A DNA stretch of 64,000 bases. Origin: Isoetes taiwanensis. Lineage: Eukaryota > Streptophyta > Lycopodiopsida > Isoetales > Isoetaceae. This document shows, piece after piece, positions 1 through 12,509 of this stretch (its first letter is position 1; the number at the start of each line of letters is the position of its first letter). The notes beneath the pieces are model-generated. The model made no database searches and was not told the DNA's origin. It worked only from the letters and a program-made list of their open reading frames with translations. The position numbers and the translations under genes were made by a program. Where the stretch lies: contig JAJEKV010000021.1 of the NCBI GenBank assembly GCA_021234155.1, positions 11,089,523-11,153,522 on the forward strand, read 5' to 3'.

Positions 1-308
1 CATTCCCTAACAATCATTGTTCCCATTACCTGTGTTCATTCTGAGAAAGACTAGCTAAGAACTGTTCTTTGTTGTAAATGCTGCTACTTCTCTTAAGATT
101 CGTAGTTGTCCATTAGAAACATGATATTATTTAGTCACAAAGGAGGTCAAGGATAGTAAGGTGAGAATGGAATCAAACTATTCTCATCATATCCTTATCA
201 TAAAGTCGCTTAAAAATTTTTGGAGAAGCTATGAAACCTGATGATTAAAGTTACTATCCATGATAAAGATACTTAGGCTAGTTCTATACAAACGCATAAT
301 TTTGGGAA
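1..308 (+). repeat. Left arm of a ~0.3 kb inverted repeat
   Basis: This stretch is the reverse complement of 9531-9899 with few differences. Pairing starts at the first base of the window, so the arm may continue to the left. It stops at about 308, where the two sides diverge after TTTTGGGAA. The arms enclose the dioxygenase gene and its divergent neighbour. They could be terminal inverted repeats of a 9.9 kb element or an inverted duplication. Target-site duplications cannot be checked because the left flank is missing. Confidence 0.85.
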
Positions 309-558
309 AGTTGCACTCAACATCCTTATCTCCACGTTATAAATGTGGTTTGTCTACATTGCCATTGTTCCACCAACTATAAAAGAGATTTAAAAGACAC
401 CCATCATAATATATGTATAGAATACGATTGATGATATGATGTATAGTGATATAAAAAATACAATATGTTAATCCACAAGGAAAAACTTCTTATTAACTTA
501 TGTAATAACTGGTTGATATAATAGCTTTTAGAAGAGTACTCATAAGCACAAGGAAACC

Positions 559-1875
559 TTAGTGCATCGACAACTTATTGGCATTCAACAAGGTTTTGTG
601 ATCTAGAGGGTTTGAGGTGATATGTCGTAAGTATTCCCCAAATAGACATCCCCCATAAAGAGCAGGGTTCTCATCGTTAATGAGCTCTAACAATGGAGAT
701 ATAAACTTATCGAGGGGTGGGCTCAAGAACGTGTCGATGAAGATGGATGACTTCTTCCCCACAATGGCACGATGTTCCACACTCTTTATCTTGCCATTGC
801 TCAAAATCTGCCGAAAAATAAAGTTCCAACTTCTATAGAAGTAGATGATAGAAGAAAGAGATAAAGAATAAGAAGAAGACTATCAGTTACCTCAATTTGA
901 TCTGCCAGCATAATGGTTAAGGCACCTTTATGGTAGTTGACTGGTAACCAACATCCATCCTTAAGTAGTTGAAGTCCCCCATTTTCCCCTTGCATGAGAA
1001 TGGTCATCACACCAGGATCAGAATGTCCAGTGAGCCCTAATGCCAAATCAGGGTCAGGACACGGGGGAAAATAACTAGATCTCATGATCTGGTGTGGGAG
1101 ATATTTCACTGCGTTTCCCAATATATTCTTTTGTAGCTTTAAACTTTCTGAAATAACATCTAACAATTGTCCTGCTAACTCCTTTATGTATATGCCGTAC
1201 TCAATTGCATGATCCCTATAATAAGGAAGATGCATAAGAGTTACTAACCAAACAACAAACATTTTTTTTTTCAATTAAGCTACAAAAGTTAATACATACT
1301 TGTATTTTGGTAATTTCTGGGGCCATAAATATTCAGATTGTTGAGGATCTACAGGATGCTGGAAATAATCACTCCATTCCATCACCTTCTCCTTAGAGGG
1401 CCTAAAGCTAGTGCCTGCCCTAAATGGAGCAAAGAACTCTTCAGTATAATACACTAACTTGTCTTCCATTGGGAGATCGTAAAAATCCTTCACATCTTGC
1501 ATCATGGAATTCATCAAGTCGAATGGAATGCCATGATTCACTACCTACAGTTGCATGAAAGAAGAGATCTATGTTAATTTAAACTTGCAAATCTAATTTA
1601 TGGGAGAATAAAGAAGGATCTTGAGCGAAATTGCATGACTCAACTTGAAATAATCCATGTTTCTGGCTAGCTTTACGAATCGCATCCACCACTTGAGGAC
1701 GAGTATGACCATGCAGTCCTGAGAGATCAATAAGAGCAACCTCATCATCTTGGCACAAGTTAGTCTGGTGAGGGCGCTCATGTGGCTGCCGGATGTAGAG
1801 GTCAGGAACACGGAGAATGCCATGATCGACGAGATCTTTGACGCCAGTGGCGAAGTGCCTAGCAGTTTGAACCAT
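559..1875 (-). CDS. 2-oxoglutarate/Fe(II)-dependent dioxygenase, four exons, intact frame
   Basis: Four exons join in frame: 1875-1645, 1544-1300, 1215-891 and 807-559. All three introns are GT-AG, and the spliced product is 349 residues, the usual length for plant DOXC-type dioxygenases. An N-terminal DIOX_N-like region (LIDLSGL, then FQVVNHGIP across the first junction) is followed by the jelly-roll core. That core has YFPPCPDPDLALGLTGHSDPG, giving the Fe ligands His and Asp of HxD, and SVEHRAIV, giving the distal His. The family's RxS motif, which binds 2-oxoglutarate, is not visible: the equivalent strand reads KKSSIFIDTF. The enzyme may therefore have altered co-substrate use or be inactive. 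Relatives act in flavonoid, salicylate, gibberellin or coumarin metabolism; the substrate cannot be read here. The start ATG at 1875 has a TATA box about 60 bases upstream. Confidence 0.9.
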
Positions 1876-1933
1876 GGGGATGAAGTAGAGAAGGAGGGGG
1901 GTTGATGAACTATGTGTTGGGAGGGAAAGGCTG

Positions 1934-1941
1934 TTTATATA
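1934..1941 (-). promoter_or_regulatory. TATA box of the dioxygenase gene
   Basis: TATATAAA reads on the minus strand about 60 bases before the ATG at 1875. The spacing fits a short 5' leader. The gene on the other strand starts within about 0.7 kb, so this interval may serve as a bidirectional promoter. Confidence 0.6.
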
Positions 1942-2578
1942 GATAGGGGCGTGACCGTTTTTGTTTTGAAACAAAAAGTAACAGCTTGGTCCATAACCCG
2001 TGAGCAGGCAATTATGATTGAACCGTTGAATTTAGTTTAGGGGGTTTTGCGCAGGGTTTAGTTTAGGTTTTTTTTTGGCCCTTGGAGGGGGCAAGACGCA
2101 TAGAGGGCCGCGATTGAAGAATGTTGTAGCATATTCCTTGTGGACGGCTGTGGACTTTTGGGATTTGAGGGACCCCTCAATACACTTAGACGGCGTGGAT
2201 TCCACATGAGCCAGGCGGAAGGTGGAGATGCGATCTCCTTTTTGGTTGGGTTGCGAGGGGCAAAGGTCCGGGGCCGTTTCCTTGTATCAGAAGTAGGCAG
2301 AAGGTGGAGATGTAGTCTCTGGTTTGTAATGCGAGGGGTAGAGGTCCGGCGCCAAAGGCGAGGAAGCTTTAAATCTGTTTTCTGAATCACTGCAGATGGT
2401 TATTCTTCTATAAAGTTTGTGGCTATTCACGTAATAATAGACAAAGCGACTTTGTAAGTTGGATTTTCTTATTCATAATTTACAGAATCATTAATAGATT
2501 GTGATTTTCATATGCAACAGTTTATACAAAACTATTCATAATAGTCTTTTATTTGCAGGAAGAGAAAGACGGAAGAGA

Positions 2579-4253
2579 ATGACTATATGCAAAAAAACGG
2601 AAGGAATTACAAGAGAAGAAAATGGCAAAGGTAAATCTATTCCCATGCCTGTCTACGTCAAAACATAGTTCCACCAAAGTATAAGAAACGCAATAAATCA
2701 TCAACCTGGTTGCAGTCAACTCCCACAGAGGACCAACATATGGATGAGCGATCTGTTGATGATCTTGTGTCTTTCATTGATGGAGGTATGGACAATGCAT
2801 TTCTTCTAATCTACTCAACTTCTGATGAGCCTGCTTCAGCACCAGCTTTCTCAAACTTTGAGCTTGAAACTATTGTTATATCAAACTGCCAGTCATATAT
2901 TTTCAGCTGCATTTGTTGAGGCATTCTTCTTTATAGTTTACTGCCAAGAACAAGCTGATTATTGCATGACTGTGATAAAGTATGCGTCCTTTTTATGCAC
3001 ATTTGGTTACAGTTTCTCTCTATTGTGCAAATGTTAGGACACATAGCATAGATGTCTTGTCAACAGGTTTTTTTTAATGTGTTTATATGTATGTAAATGC
3101 ATTTATGGGCGATCCTATAGTAATCTGGACCATCTTTGCGCAAGGATTTTAAGTATGATTTTAAACTTCCAATAAGTGTGGAGAGGGCAGAAAAACACGT
3201 TGATATTTTTGCTGATTGGTTTAGTCGTGTGAAGCTTTAGGAGCCAAGTAGTAGAGCTGCAAGGGTACAATTGATTTTTTTGTATAAAATCGAAGTATTC
3301 TTACAGAACTAAATAGGGGGAACTGGGCTTTGATGATTTTGAAAGTTCTGGGTTCTTGGCTAAAGAGAACATGTATGAATGTATGAAAGTGTGCATGTCT
3401 GCATATGGCGTTTCAAATGTCTACCAAAAAAAAAGGCAAATGTCTCTGCTTCCGTTGCATTTAATGGCTCTCAAATGTCTTTGTATTTAGGTTGAATAAA
3501 AAGTTTGTTATAATTTTCATGTTGATATGGTATTACTGCACTTGTTTGTGCTGCTTATTTGTTGATTTTTATTAATGATATCATTCCACATTATATTAGA
3601 TGCTAAGACGAGCAAAATTGGGAAGTCAAAAAGAAAGAAAAACAAACGCAAGAAGGAGCATTTCAAAAATCACCCAGGCGCGGTTGAGTCACATGATAAG
3701 GTGAGACATTGTAAGTCAGGAATGTCTTTTCTCCTGTGATAATACTTCTGATTTTCTGCATAACAGGATTTGGAAGTCAATGGAGGAGATAAATAGACGT
3801 CATTGCCAAACAGTTCACAGCATCTAGATGTTGACAGTGAAGATATATTTGATGTTGATGATGATGATATTGATCATGTCCTGAGGGAGAAGTTAGACAG
3901 GTGACTTCACATGTTTTGCTCCATAGGCTGTCATTTATGAGTGTTTTACTGAGACAGTTTCTTGTTGTTAACCTTTAAAAGTTTTTGGGGGCAGGGAAGT
4001 TGAGGACTTTGCCAGAAGACTGAATTCTGATTGGCCAGACCGCATGCAAGAAATTCTTGCTCTTGCATCTTCCAGCCAAGAACAGAGAAGTTTAGCATCA
4101 AGAGTTGATAGGTTGCGCATAAGCTTTAACAGGTCAGATCAGGTTGGTGCGTTTGGTTTTTGTTACCATTTTATCTCAGGGCTGGTTGTCATTATCATGT
4201 ATTATACCATGTCTAACATTTTTATGTCTGAGGTGTTTTTTGTACAGGTGTGA
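2579..4253 (+). CDS. Small multi-exon gene for a basic/acidic hypothetical protein
   Basis: I reconstruct exons 2579-2630, 2669-2785, 3600-3700, 3797-3900, 3995-4142 and 4248-4253. They join in one frame across GT-AG introns and give 175 residues ending at TGA 4251-4253. The product has a lysine/arginine-rich patch (KSKRKKNKRKK), then an acidic stretch (DVDSEDIFDVDDDDIDHVL), then a probably helical tail (EVEDFARRLNSDWPDRMQEIL). I do not recognise the family. The basic patch could be a nuclear localisation signal. Two points are uncertain. The true start may lie in an exon upstream of 2559. The exon 4 acceptor at 3796 is chosen because an earlier acceptor near 3767 would bring in an in-frame TAG. 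The gene is divergent from the dioxygenase. Confidence 0.55.
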
Positions 4254-7200
4254 AATGCCATTATATTGATTCTTGCATTTAAGAGTTCTTGCTTCGAAGA
4301 GGACAATGTACAAATTAGATTGGAAGAGTTATGGCGTACTTCGGCAACCAAAAGATTTTGCAAGATCTCATAACATAAGTAGAAGTTCAATGAGTAGGCC
4401 CCTTCATCAGCATTCTTGAAGTGCGCTTGCAAATGAATGGTGCTAGAATTCCTTCAGACAAGATCTGATTCTGCGCTAGATCTTGTGCATCTTTGTACTT
4501 GTACATGATAGATGCAGCTGTATGTATATTTATTCGAGGTGAGGTGAGTCCTATTAGATCTCATGGAGTGATGATGTAATGCAGTCTAAAGTGATGCTGC
4601 TCATTGTTTGTATTGATGCAATCTATGTCTTGAATATCTGGGGAACAAATTCTTCTTCTGGATTCAATAAAAAAATGAGAACAGTGCAGAAGGTGCTAAA
4701 AATGTAGAATTGTTAAGCGGAATTGTCAAAGTCCTTGAGATTTGGCTCTTTCCTCCAGTTGGTCCAACTTATTGATGATTTGAGACATAGATTAACATTT
4801 TCTGGATTCTTTATTTGTGTGCCATCAGGCCACAAAAATGATGGCATATGTGGCATAAAAGTTCGACTACAAAATCCAAAGAAATGCTGCCTTGACATTT
4901 GATTTTTGGTTGATGAAGGCTTCTATTGTACGAAGTATTATACTCCAGCAGTCCCGATTGGATCAGATGATTCAGTAGTGTAACTTCAATGTTCTAACTG
5001 CTAACTCCATCTAAATGTATGAAACAGTTCACTTGGGATTTTTGTTTTTGAGAGCCTCCTAAGAGAAATTCCATTATTCTGATTATTATTATTGTTGTCA
5101 TTATTACTGAGGGTGCTATACCTGCAAAATGAGGAACATATCTGGATTTGAAGTGCTTCTACAAGTTCCTTGGATCCTCAATACCATATGTTCAGAGGAT
5201 CCAAAAGGGCAAACAGCTTTGATGTTACAGGTGCGTGGCAATTAAAATTAGTAGAGTCATAAGGACTCGAACGCAAGGTCATACAAAATTTGATTTAGTG
5301 AATTAACCAACTTGTGGAATAATATCTTGTTTTTGAAAACTTTATTGTTAAATTATCTTCCATTTCATGCACATAATACTCATCCACAAGGCTACATGCA
5401 TAAGTTGAAACATGTAGTTCTTACAACAATATGTACCGACTTTATAATGTTCTAATTATTTCGTTATGTTCACACAATTGCATGCACATGGCTACATGCC
5501 TATGTTCTATTTTACTACTATTAAGGCATGGCTACATGCCTATGTTCTATTTTACTACTTTTAAGGCTAAGCTCATTGATTTTTACTGTTAACATCAATG
5601 TGTCTCATACCTCTTCTAGCAAAGAAATCTAGTACTTTCATCCTTCACATATTGGATGCAGTAATAGGTGAGTTGTTTGTACCATCCTAAGGAATTAGAA
5701 GTGCTATATCCTAAGGAATTATAAATACTTTCCACTTATTCATTGCCAAATATGGAGTTTTGAGTCCAAAAAAGATCTTCGCATTCAATTTAACTTGATG
5801 TGGATCAATTTCACTAGGACTTTATGTAGAGGTCATAATTTGACGTGAATCAATTTCATGGGTACTCAAAATTGACTTTGGCTCATGCTATTTTGTCATA
5901 GTGTACGAAGTAATATTCATCCTCTCTTTTAGCCATTATGAGATGTGCAATCATTTCCTTGCTTTGAAATGAGATTTTTATTTTAAAGACCCGTGGTAGC
6001 CTTTTTATTCCTCTTGTTTTTGAGTCTTGTAAAATATCGCATTCTTGTTTATGCTTTGATGTGACAGATTTCTCATTAGGCTAACACATGAGTTAATTGT
6101 ATCAAATACATAGCTTTGTCTACCCATCTACGCTTAGCCCCGGTATGCACCCTCGCATCTAGAGTCAATATATCAATTAGTTCTACTATATTATCATTCC
6201 TTACGTATGAGTATAAATCTCTTGTGATAATGACATTAACACTACTATAATGGCTTTTTGCATTGGGGATTTGGTTCTAGCACCTAACCGAATTCCCTCC
6301 TCAAACAACCTACAATCTAATCTACAATCTAATGTATTTCATGACATTATATTGGTATTGATACGCGGTTGGAGAGGCATAAAGGGTCTTGCAACGGGCA
6401 ACCCATTGATGCGTTAGCAATCTTGTTTGATCAGTGGTGCCCTCTTTCACTTGAAATCGCCCATTTTTTCTTGCGGACCACAATTCGCAATCTTAGGCTT
6501 AACCGGGAATCTTGTTCTTCAAGCTTGTGTTTCATGGAGAGTAGCTTGAGTTGTTTAAGACTAAACAGAACATGCCTTTCTAGTTGAACAAGTCGCTCTC
6601 TCTGCTCCATGAATCCAGACCTTGTCTTTGCAGACGGTATGGCAAGAATGATACCAGCTCAATGGGATTGCAAAGTGCTCCCAAGAGTTTTCCAGGAAAG
6701 GAAAGAGCAGACTAGGAGGCAAGCTTGAAGGCCCAGACAAAATGAAAAGCAGTACATCTCCTTCTCAGGTTAGGGTGGGTTTTAAATTTCTAACAATTTT
6801 GTACATTGGATATGTAGTGCTTGACTTAGATGTACATGTGCTCGTTAAATTTGGTGAATAGTTTAATTTCAAGAGCTTATTGCAGATCCAAATTTCTAGT
6901 ATAAGGATTATGCAAACGTGAATTTTAGGACATGAAAGTAATCTAAGTAATTGCAAGGCAGATCCTGTAAATATTATGTGATTGCAGACTTATTTGGAGT
7001 AACTTCTTGTGGATTTCAACTACTCACGGTATTGATCTGGATTTGCAATGAGCTTGGCCATGACCATTACTATATTCAGTTAGATCTGAACCGTGCATAG
7101 CATATATGAATCTGGCATGGTAATATTTGAGCTTGGCATGCGTGAACTGCAGATCTATATTATCTTGAGTTTGATTTATTGGATCTCTGTACTTTATAAT

Positions 7201-9530
7201 ATTAACTAGACCATGCAATGCTTGCTGGATTTATACCTATAGTATTAACTAGGCCGGTGTCAAAGTAGCTTGTAAGGATTGAATATCATATACACACAAG
7301 CATCCTAATTCTTGAAATTCTCCAAGACTACATAATCAGTAGACTGTAATGAACACAATAAGGTTGTTCTTCTAACCTGTAATTCATTGATGATAGCAAT
7401 TCTTGATTGAGCTTAATTGTTGCATTGACATAAACCAAATATTGGCTGTCATGTAAAAGTTGTTGCTAAGATATCACCGGAGCCTAGAAGGAGTTCTTAT
7501 ACATAATTTAAACGGATACAGCCATGACTTTCTATGATTTGAGCATGTAGATTAGGGAAGTAAATATCTTAGGCTAGAGCCATTAAGCATAAATATTCAT
7601 GTTTTCTCATTGCATGCACTACATTGGTAAGGTCCTGCTAGGCGATATAGACTCCTGCGCTGCAGCTTCTTCAACCCACGGTAGTTTATAATGCTTCTTT
7701 ATAAGTGGACTCCTATGCCAGCATCAGGTATTTAGTTTGCAAACTTCGTTTATCTGTTCCTTGGTATCTGAAACTACTGAAATTGATTAGAAGACTGTAA
7801 GCTTTGTCTTGATTTATTCTAAAATTGGCCCTTAAGAAACCTTGTAAAGAGAATTTGGGCTGCATGTCAAGTTGTTACTTATTTATTACGCTATATTTTT
7901 CATGCAACTTCATCGTAATACAAGCTCACAACAACTATGAAAATACGAAAGCATGAAGAGAAAGTATATTGGAGGCTGCAGTTTTGGCTTTATGTGCTGT
8001 TGTAGAAGGGTATATAAGTGGTCTTCTACCACACTTAGAGCAGGTAACAGACCTTGGTTGTCTTCTAGTCTGGGAAGTTTCATATAAATACTCATTGATT
8101 TTTTGACTGTCATTTTGCCCTCAAAAGGCAAGGGTCAGGCTATGTCAACTTGTTGGATTTGCTAGGTGATAAACATCCTTTTGTGTGCAGTATTACATGC
8201 TGGACATTGTCACGTTACAGCAAATGAATAGTTCAGGTTGGTCCAGATAATTGGTTGTTGTATGTACATAGATGATTTTGTGTAGTGCCATTGTTTTAGT
8301 CATTTTGCTATTGTCACCAGCACATTTGGATGGGCATTACCAGTTTGATGACTTTTTAAATGGTCTTCGATAAATACTTGATAGTAATAAACATATGCAA
8401 AAGGCAGTATGCTCGGCATTTGCAATATCACCTTTTTTAGGAGCTGCTGAGGAATTTACGCCACATTTAGAACTTATTCTTCAGCTTCTCATATTCCTTT
8501 TCAATAAATATCAGGTATCTTGAGGGACTTATCTTCTGCGTGATGTGTGGGATAATATTATTATAAATATGTGTATGTTGATGAATTTATTTTTTACGTG
8601 ATGCTGGGATAATATTATTTTAAACATGTGTTGTGTCTGCAATCTTTTCCATATTTGCATGCTATATTTTCAGCGGAAGAATCTACGTCAGATACGGTGC
8701 AATTTGAACTCTGGCAGTTGCAGTGCTATTGAACCTTAATCAGGTTTGTGTGCCAATCTACTCATGTTAAGGGGTTTGAGAGGTCAAGTTTCTCAATGAG
8801 ACACCATAATCTCAATATGATGTGATTCTCATCATGAGGATCCAGAAAGCAGTTACTAAAACATGGAGATATTGCAACTGCCAATAAGTATGGCATGCAA
8901 ACCTGTTTGATCCTCAAGATGGACATGTTTGTTTGATTGTATAGGCATCTAGAGTTCATCTACACTTTACATGAAACAATCACTATTATTTCTCATGAAA
9001 ACGCGTATAAACTTGCTAAAGAACACGGTGAATAAAAGCTTGCTCCCATTTGTGAACTTGTGGGCTGCTAACAAAAAACACCATGAATTATTGAGAAGCT
9101 TTTTGAGAGGGTATCATGCTTCATATTGAATGCTTGACATTATGGTCATTTAGAATCTCCATCGCCCGATGTTGACACTTCTCACTTGAAAAGCATCCAC
9201 AGGCATTGAGATGTTTTCTCGACATTGTGTCTTCAAAGCACATAGCAATGTAGAATGTCCTTTGTTTGTATTCCTCAATTTCGAGTATCAACAATGCTAA
9301 ACGAAGACATATTTATGAAACATTTGATATGTATAGCTTTAGTGCGTACGTGGCTTTTTGAAGTTGTTGAAACAATTAAGATTGAAGTAATTAGAATTAT
9401 GTAATATATAAAATGCCCTTGTCGACTTTTACAACAAATGATATAACAAACAAGTCTTATACAATGAAGCAGTAATGTGGAGAAATTTAATTCTGTAAAA
9501 TGTGTAATGCTTCAGTTGTGAAGCCTCCGA
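4254..9530. other. Gene-free interval
   Basis: No ORF here looks like a real gene on either strand. The DNA is AT-rich with scattered short direct repeats. The clearest is a 40-base unit present twice at 5487-5566 (CATGGCTACATGCC and following). I see no element termini or poly(A) tract. Confidence 0.5.
5487..5566 (+). repeat. Two tandem copies of a 40-base unit
   Basis: The unit starting CATGGCTACATGCCTATG occurs at 5487 and again at 5527 with one or two differences. It looks like a local slippage or duplication event. Confidence 0.85.
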
Positions 9531-9899
9531 GTTCCCAAAATTATGCGTTTGTATAGAACTAGCCTAAGTATCTTTATCATGGATAGTAACTTTAATCATC
9601 AGGTTTCATAGCTTCTCCAAAAAATTTTAAGCGACTTTATGATAAGAATATGATGAGAATAGTTAGTTTGATTCCATTCTCACCTTACTATCCTTGACCT
9701 CCTTTGTGTCTAAATAATGTCATGTTTCTAATGGACAACTACGAATATCATGTTTCTAATGGACAACTACGAATCTTAAGATTCTAATGGACAACTACGA
9801 ATCTTAAGAGAAGTAGCAGCATTTACAATAAAGAACAGTTCTTAGCTAGTCTTTCTCAGAACGAACACATATAATGGGAACAATGATTGTTAGGGAATG
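9531..9899 (-). repeat. Right arm of the inverted repeat, enlarged by a triplication
   Basis: This is the reverse complement of 1-308. It is about 60 bases longer because TTCTAATGGACAACTACGAA occurs three times (near 9726, 9754 and 9782), while the left arm has it once. The expansion therefore happened after the arms formed, and recent gene conversion between the arms has not erased it. Confidence 0.85.
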
Positions 9900-12040
9900 A
9901 TGCTTAAGTTAGAGGAGCATATTTGAATGGGAATGTTGCAAATGTTGTCACATCCACATTCACTCAAGCAATAATAAACATATGTACACCCTTGATGCTG
10001 CACTTGTTATCGCGTTAACATGCACATATTTACTATAATTCTTGCCATGACTCTGAACAATACATCCTTGAAGCTTCAATGTTTGAAGATGCAAATCTTT
10101 AAGCCATGATCACTCCACCTCATTCCATCCAACTCAATATTCTCTTGTATATCCCCCACTCCCACCCCCCGGCCCCCCCATATATTCTTCCCTTCCTCAA
10201 GCCTGCCCGACCGCTAGTTTTTTTTTTTCTTTTTTTTGGGATGAATATGAAGATGAGAACAAAAGAATCAATTCTCGCCAAGTTTCTCTCATATAGCTGC
10301 ATCATGACAAGTTCAACTAAACAACCCTTTATGCTAGTACTTATGTGGAAGTCAAAAGCTTTGCAATTTGGGTCAGGAGTACAGTATTGTTATGGTAGGT
10401 GGCAAGAATTTGGTAAGCTTTGATGTTATACTATGTTCTCACTAGTTCAATAACTTGCATGATCCTTTTTTTGCGTGCACAATCCAAACTTGAGCCTAGT
10501 TCTACAAGCATGACCAATATTGCTGGAGATGGATTTTATTTGACTGCTTAATGATGCACTACCCTTGACATTGGTTCCTTCCAATGCCTATAGGCTTTAT
10601 CTAGCTTGTCTTCCACAGAAATTTGGAAGTAGAGTAGAATTGAAGAAATATCAGGCTATGAAAGATAGCTCGATGCTGGTTGTCCTATGGCTTTGAAGAT
10701 TATATAAAATTAGTATGGTTTTGAAGATTATATAGGACCTGAATTATTATCAAGTACATGACATATGCGAGTACCTACTTCTCCCATTCAATGATAGTAA
10801 GTGGGTTTTGAACCCTAGTGGAGCACACAAAGGCCTATGGGATAAGGTTGGAAGAGAGGAAAGATAAGTTGTGTCTCTTCATAAATGTGAATCATCCAAC
10901 ACAAAGATTTGAAAGAATCAATACCATTGTCCTAGTACTTTAGAGGTCTTCAAGTCATACTAAGGTAAAATAATATCTATCTGAATCCAAGTTAGGTTCT
11001 CAAGTTCTCTTAGACTCCAATAGCTCTTTTACTGATCTACTCGATTTCAATAGAGATTGCAAGGCTTCATTATGCTAGAACGTGAGGTCATACCTCTATC
11101 ATAGTTGGAGAGAAGAAAACTTAGTTTGTGATTTGATGAATTTAAAAGGCATAAGTCGTGTATTGCATACATGGTTTATTGTTCTTTCATATTCCAAATA
11201 CATAATGGAAAACAATGTCTAACGTAAACAAAATAAAGGCATTTCTAGGACAAATATTGCATGCATCTTGCTTACAATTTAACACGATATAAATAATTGG
11301 AGAGAATGATACAGTTTTGAGAATTTTGAGCCAAGCCACTGAGCTCAAGCTCAAGAATTTAAACCATCATCAGTGGCATCTTTTGCCAAGAATTCTTGCA
11401 AGTAGATCTAGTCGTGATCATTATTGCTCATGGCTTGTTCTCAACTAACCAACCATAGTCTATTGTCTTTAGATGCTAGTATCGTGACCTATCGTTAGAA
11501 TTTGGTTTACACTTCTTACTTTAGCAGTTGAGATGTTGTGGTTTACACTTCTTACTTTAGCAGTTGAGATATTGTTGCGCATATCCGAAGCTCCCATCAA
11601 GAGACAAGTACGTCTTCTCCTACCAAGAGATAAGTACCTCTTTGTAATGAGGGCGATTTGGATCTCCCACTAAACTGCCCAAAAATTCCTCCTTCCACTT
11701 CCTTCCAGAAACCCTCACAGAAACTAATGCCCTTTGCTTTTATCACATGGACTTTGTATAAATTCCTCATTCATCGCATGCATGTCTCATAAGTCACGTT
11801 TTATTAAAGTGGATCACGTTCTGATGTTTGCGACTCATGCAGGAAAAATTAACTTTTAAATTGAATCACTGTTAGATTTTCATATCATACAACAAGAACT
11901 GGTTCATGATATTTGCTCATGAATTTTACAGAGGGGCATGTTGAATCACCACTAGATTTTTTAATGATACATCAAAAGCAATGTTTATAAAAAATAATTC
12001 GAGAAGGCATAATATGTACAAAGACAAAATGATGAAAATA
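9900..12040. other. Gene-free interval
   Basis: I see no supported gene. A ~31-base unit (GGTTTACACTTCTTACTTTA and following) is repeated in tandem at 11503-11570. The ORFs in this stretch are short and cross homopolymer runs. Confidence 0.5.
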
Positions 12041-12041
12041 A

Positions 12042-12210
12042 GGTGGGCAAGGGGGAGGGGGGGGGGTGTATATCAAAGAAAGGGGCAAAGGGAAGGGCAT
12101 AGGGTTAAAGGGGGCAAAGAAAGGGGCAAAGGGGCCACATGAGGAGGAGAAGGGAAAAAGCTAGGAAAAGACGTTGGGGAAGGGGAAAAGAAGTTGGGGG
12201 CAAAGGGGGA
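12042..12210 (+). repeat. G-rich purine tract with repeated GGGGCAAAG
   Basis: The plus strand is almost all purine, with a run of ten or more G near 12055 and many repeats of the type AAAGGGGCAAAGGG. Runs of G with short loops could form G-quadruplexes. Confidence 0.7.
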
Positions 12211-12295
12211 GAGCGGAACTCACAGGAGTTAAAAGACAAGTCGAGAATGCGAGGAAGCAAGAAATATTACCATGCTTCTCAGTGATTAATATGGA

Positions 12296-12466
12296 AAAAA
12301 ATTAATTATTAATTTAATTAAATATATATTAGATTAAATCAATACTCCATTTAGAAAAAAAATTTGACCCATTATGTTGGCAAATGCTTTTTTCAAAATT
12401 TTATTTGAAGAAAAAAAAGGTTTTAATTCGAATTTTTTTTTTTAATGCATTGGTTTTAAGGAACTT
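12296..12466 (+). repeat. Dispersed AT-rich repeat, copy 1
   Basis: About 170 bases match 44655-44825 in the same orientation. Shared blocks include TTAATTTAATTAAATATATA, TCCATTTAGAAA, GACCCATTA, GTTGGC and a poly-T stretch before CATTGGTTTTAA. Two copies this far apart suggest an interspersed element, but I cannot place its ends. Confidence 0.75.
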
Positions 12467-12509
12467 ATTTAAGCGATGGTTTTTTGTACACTCGATTTGG
12501 GCTGGCCTC

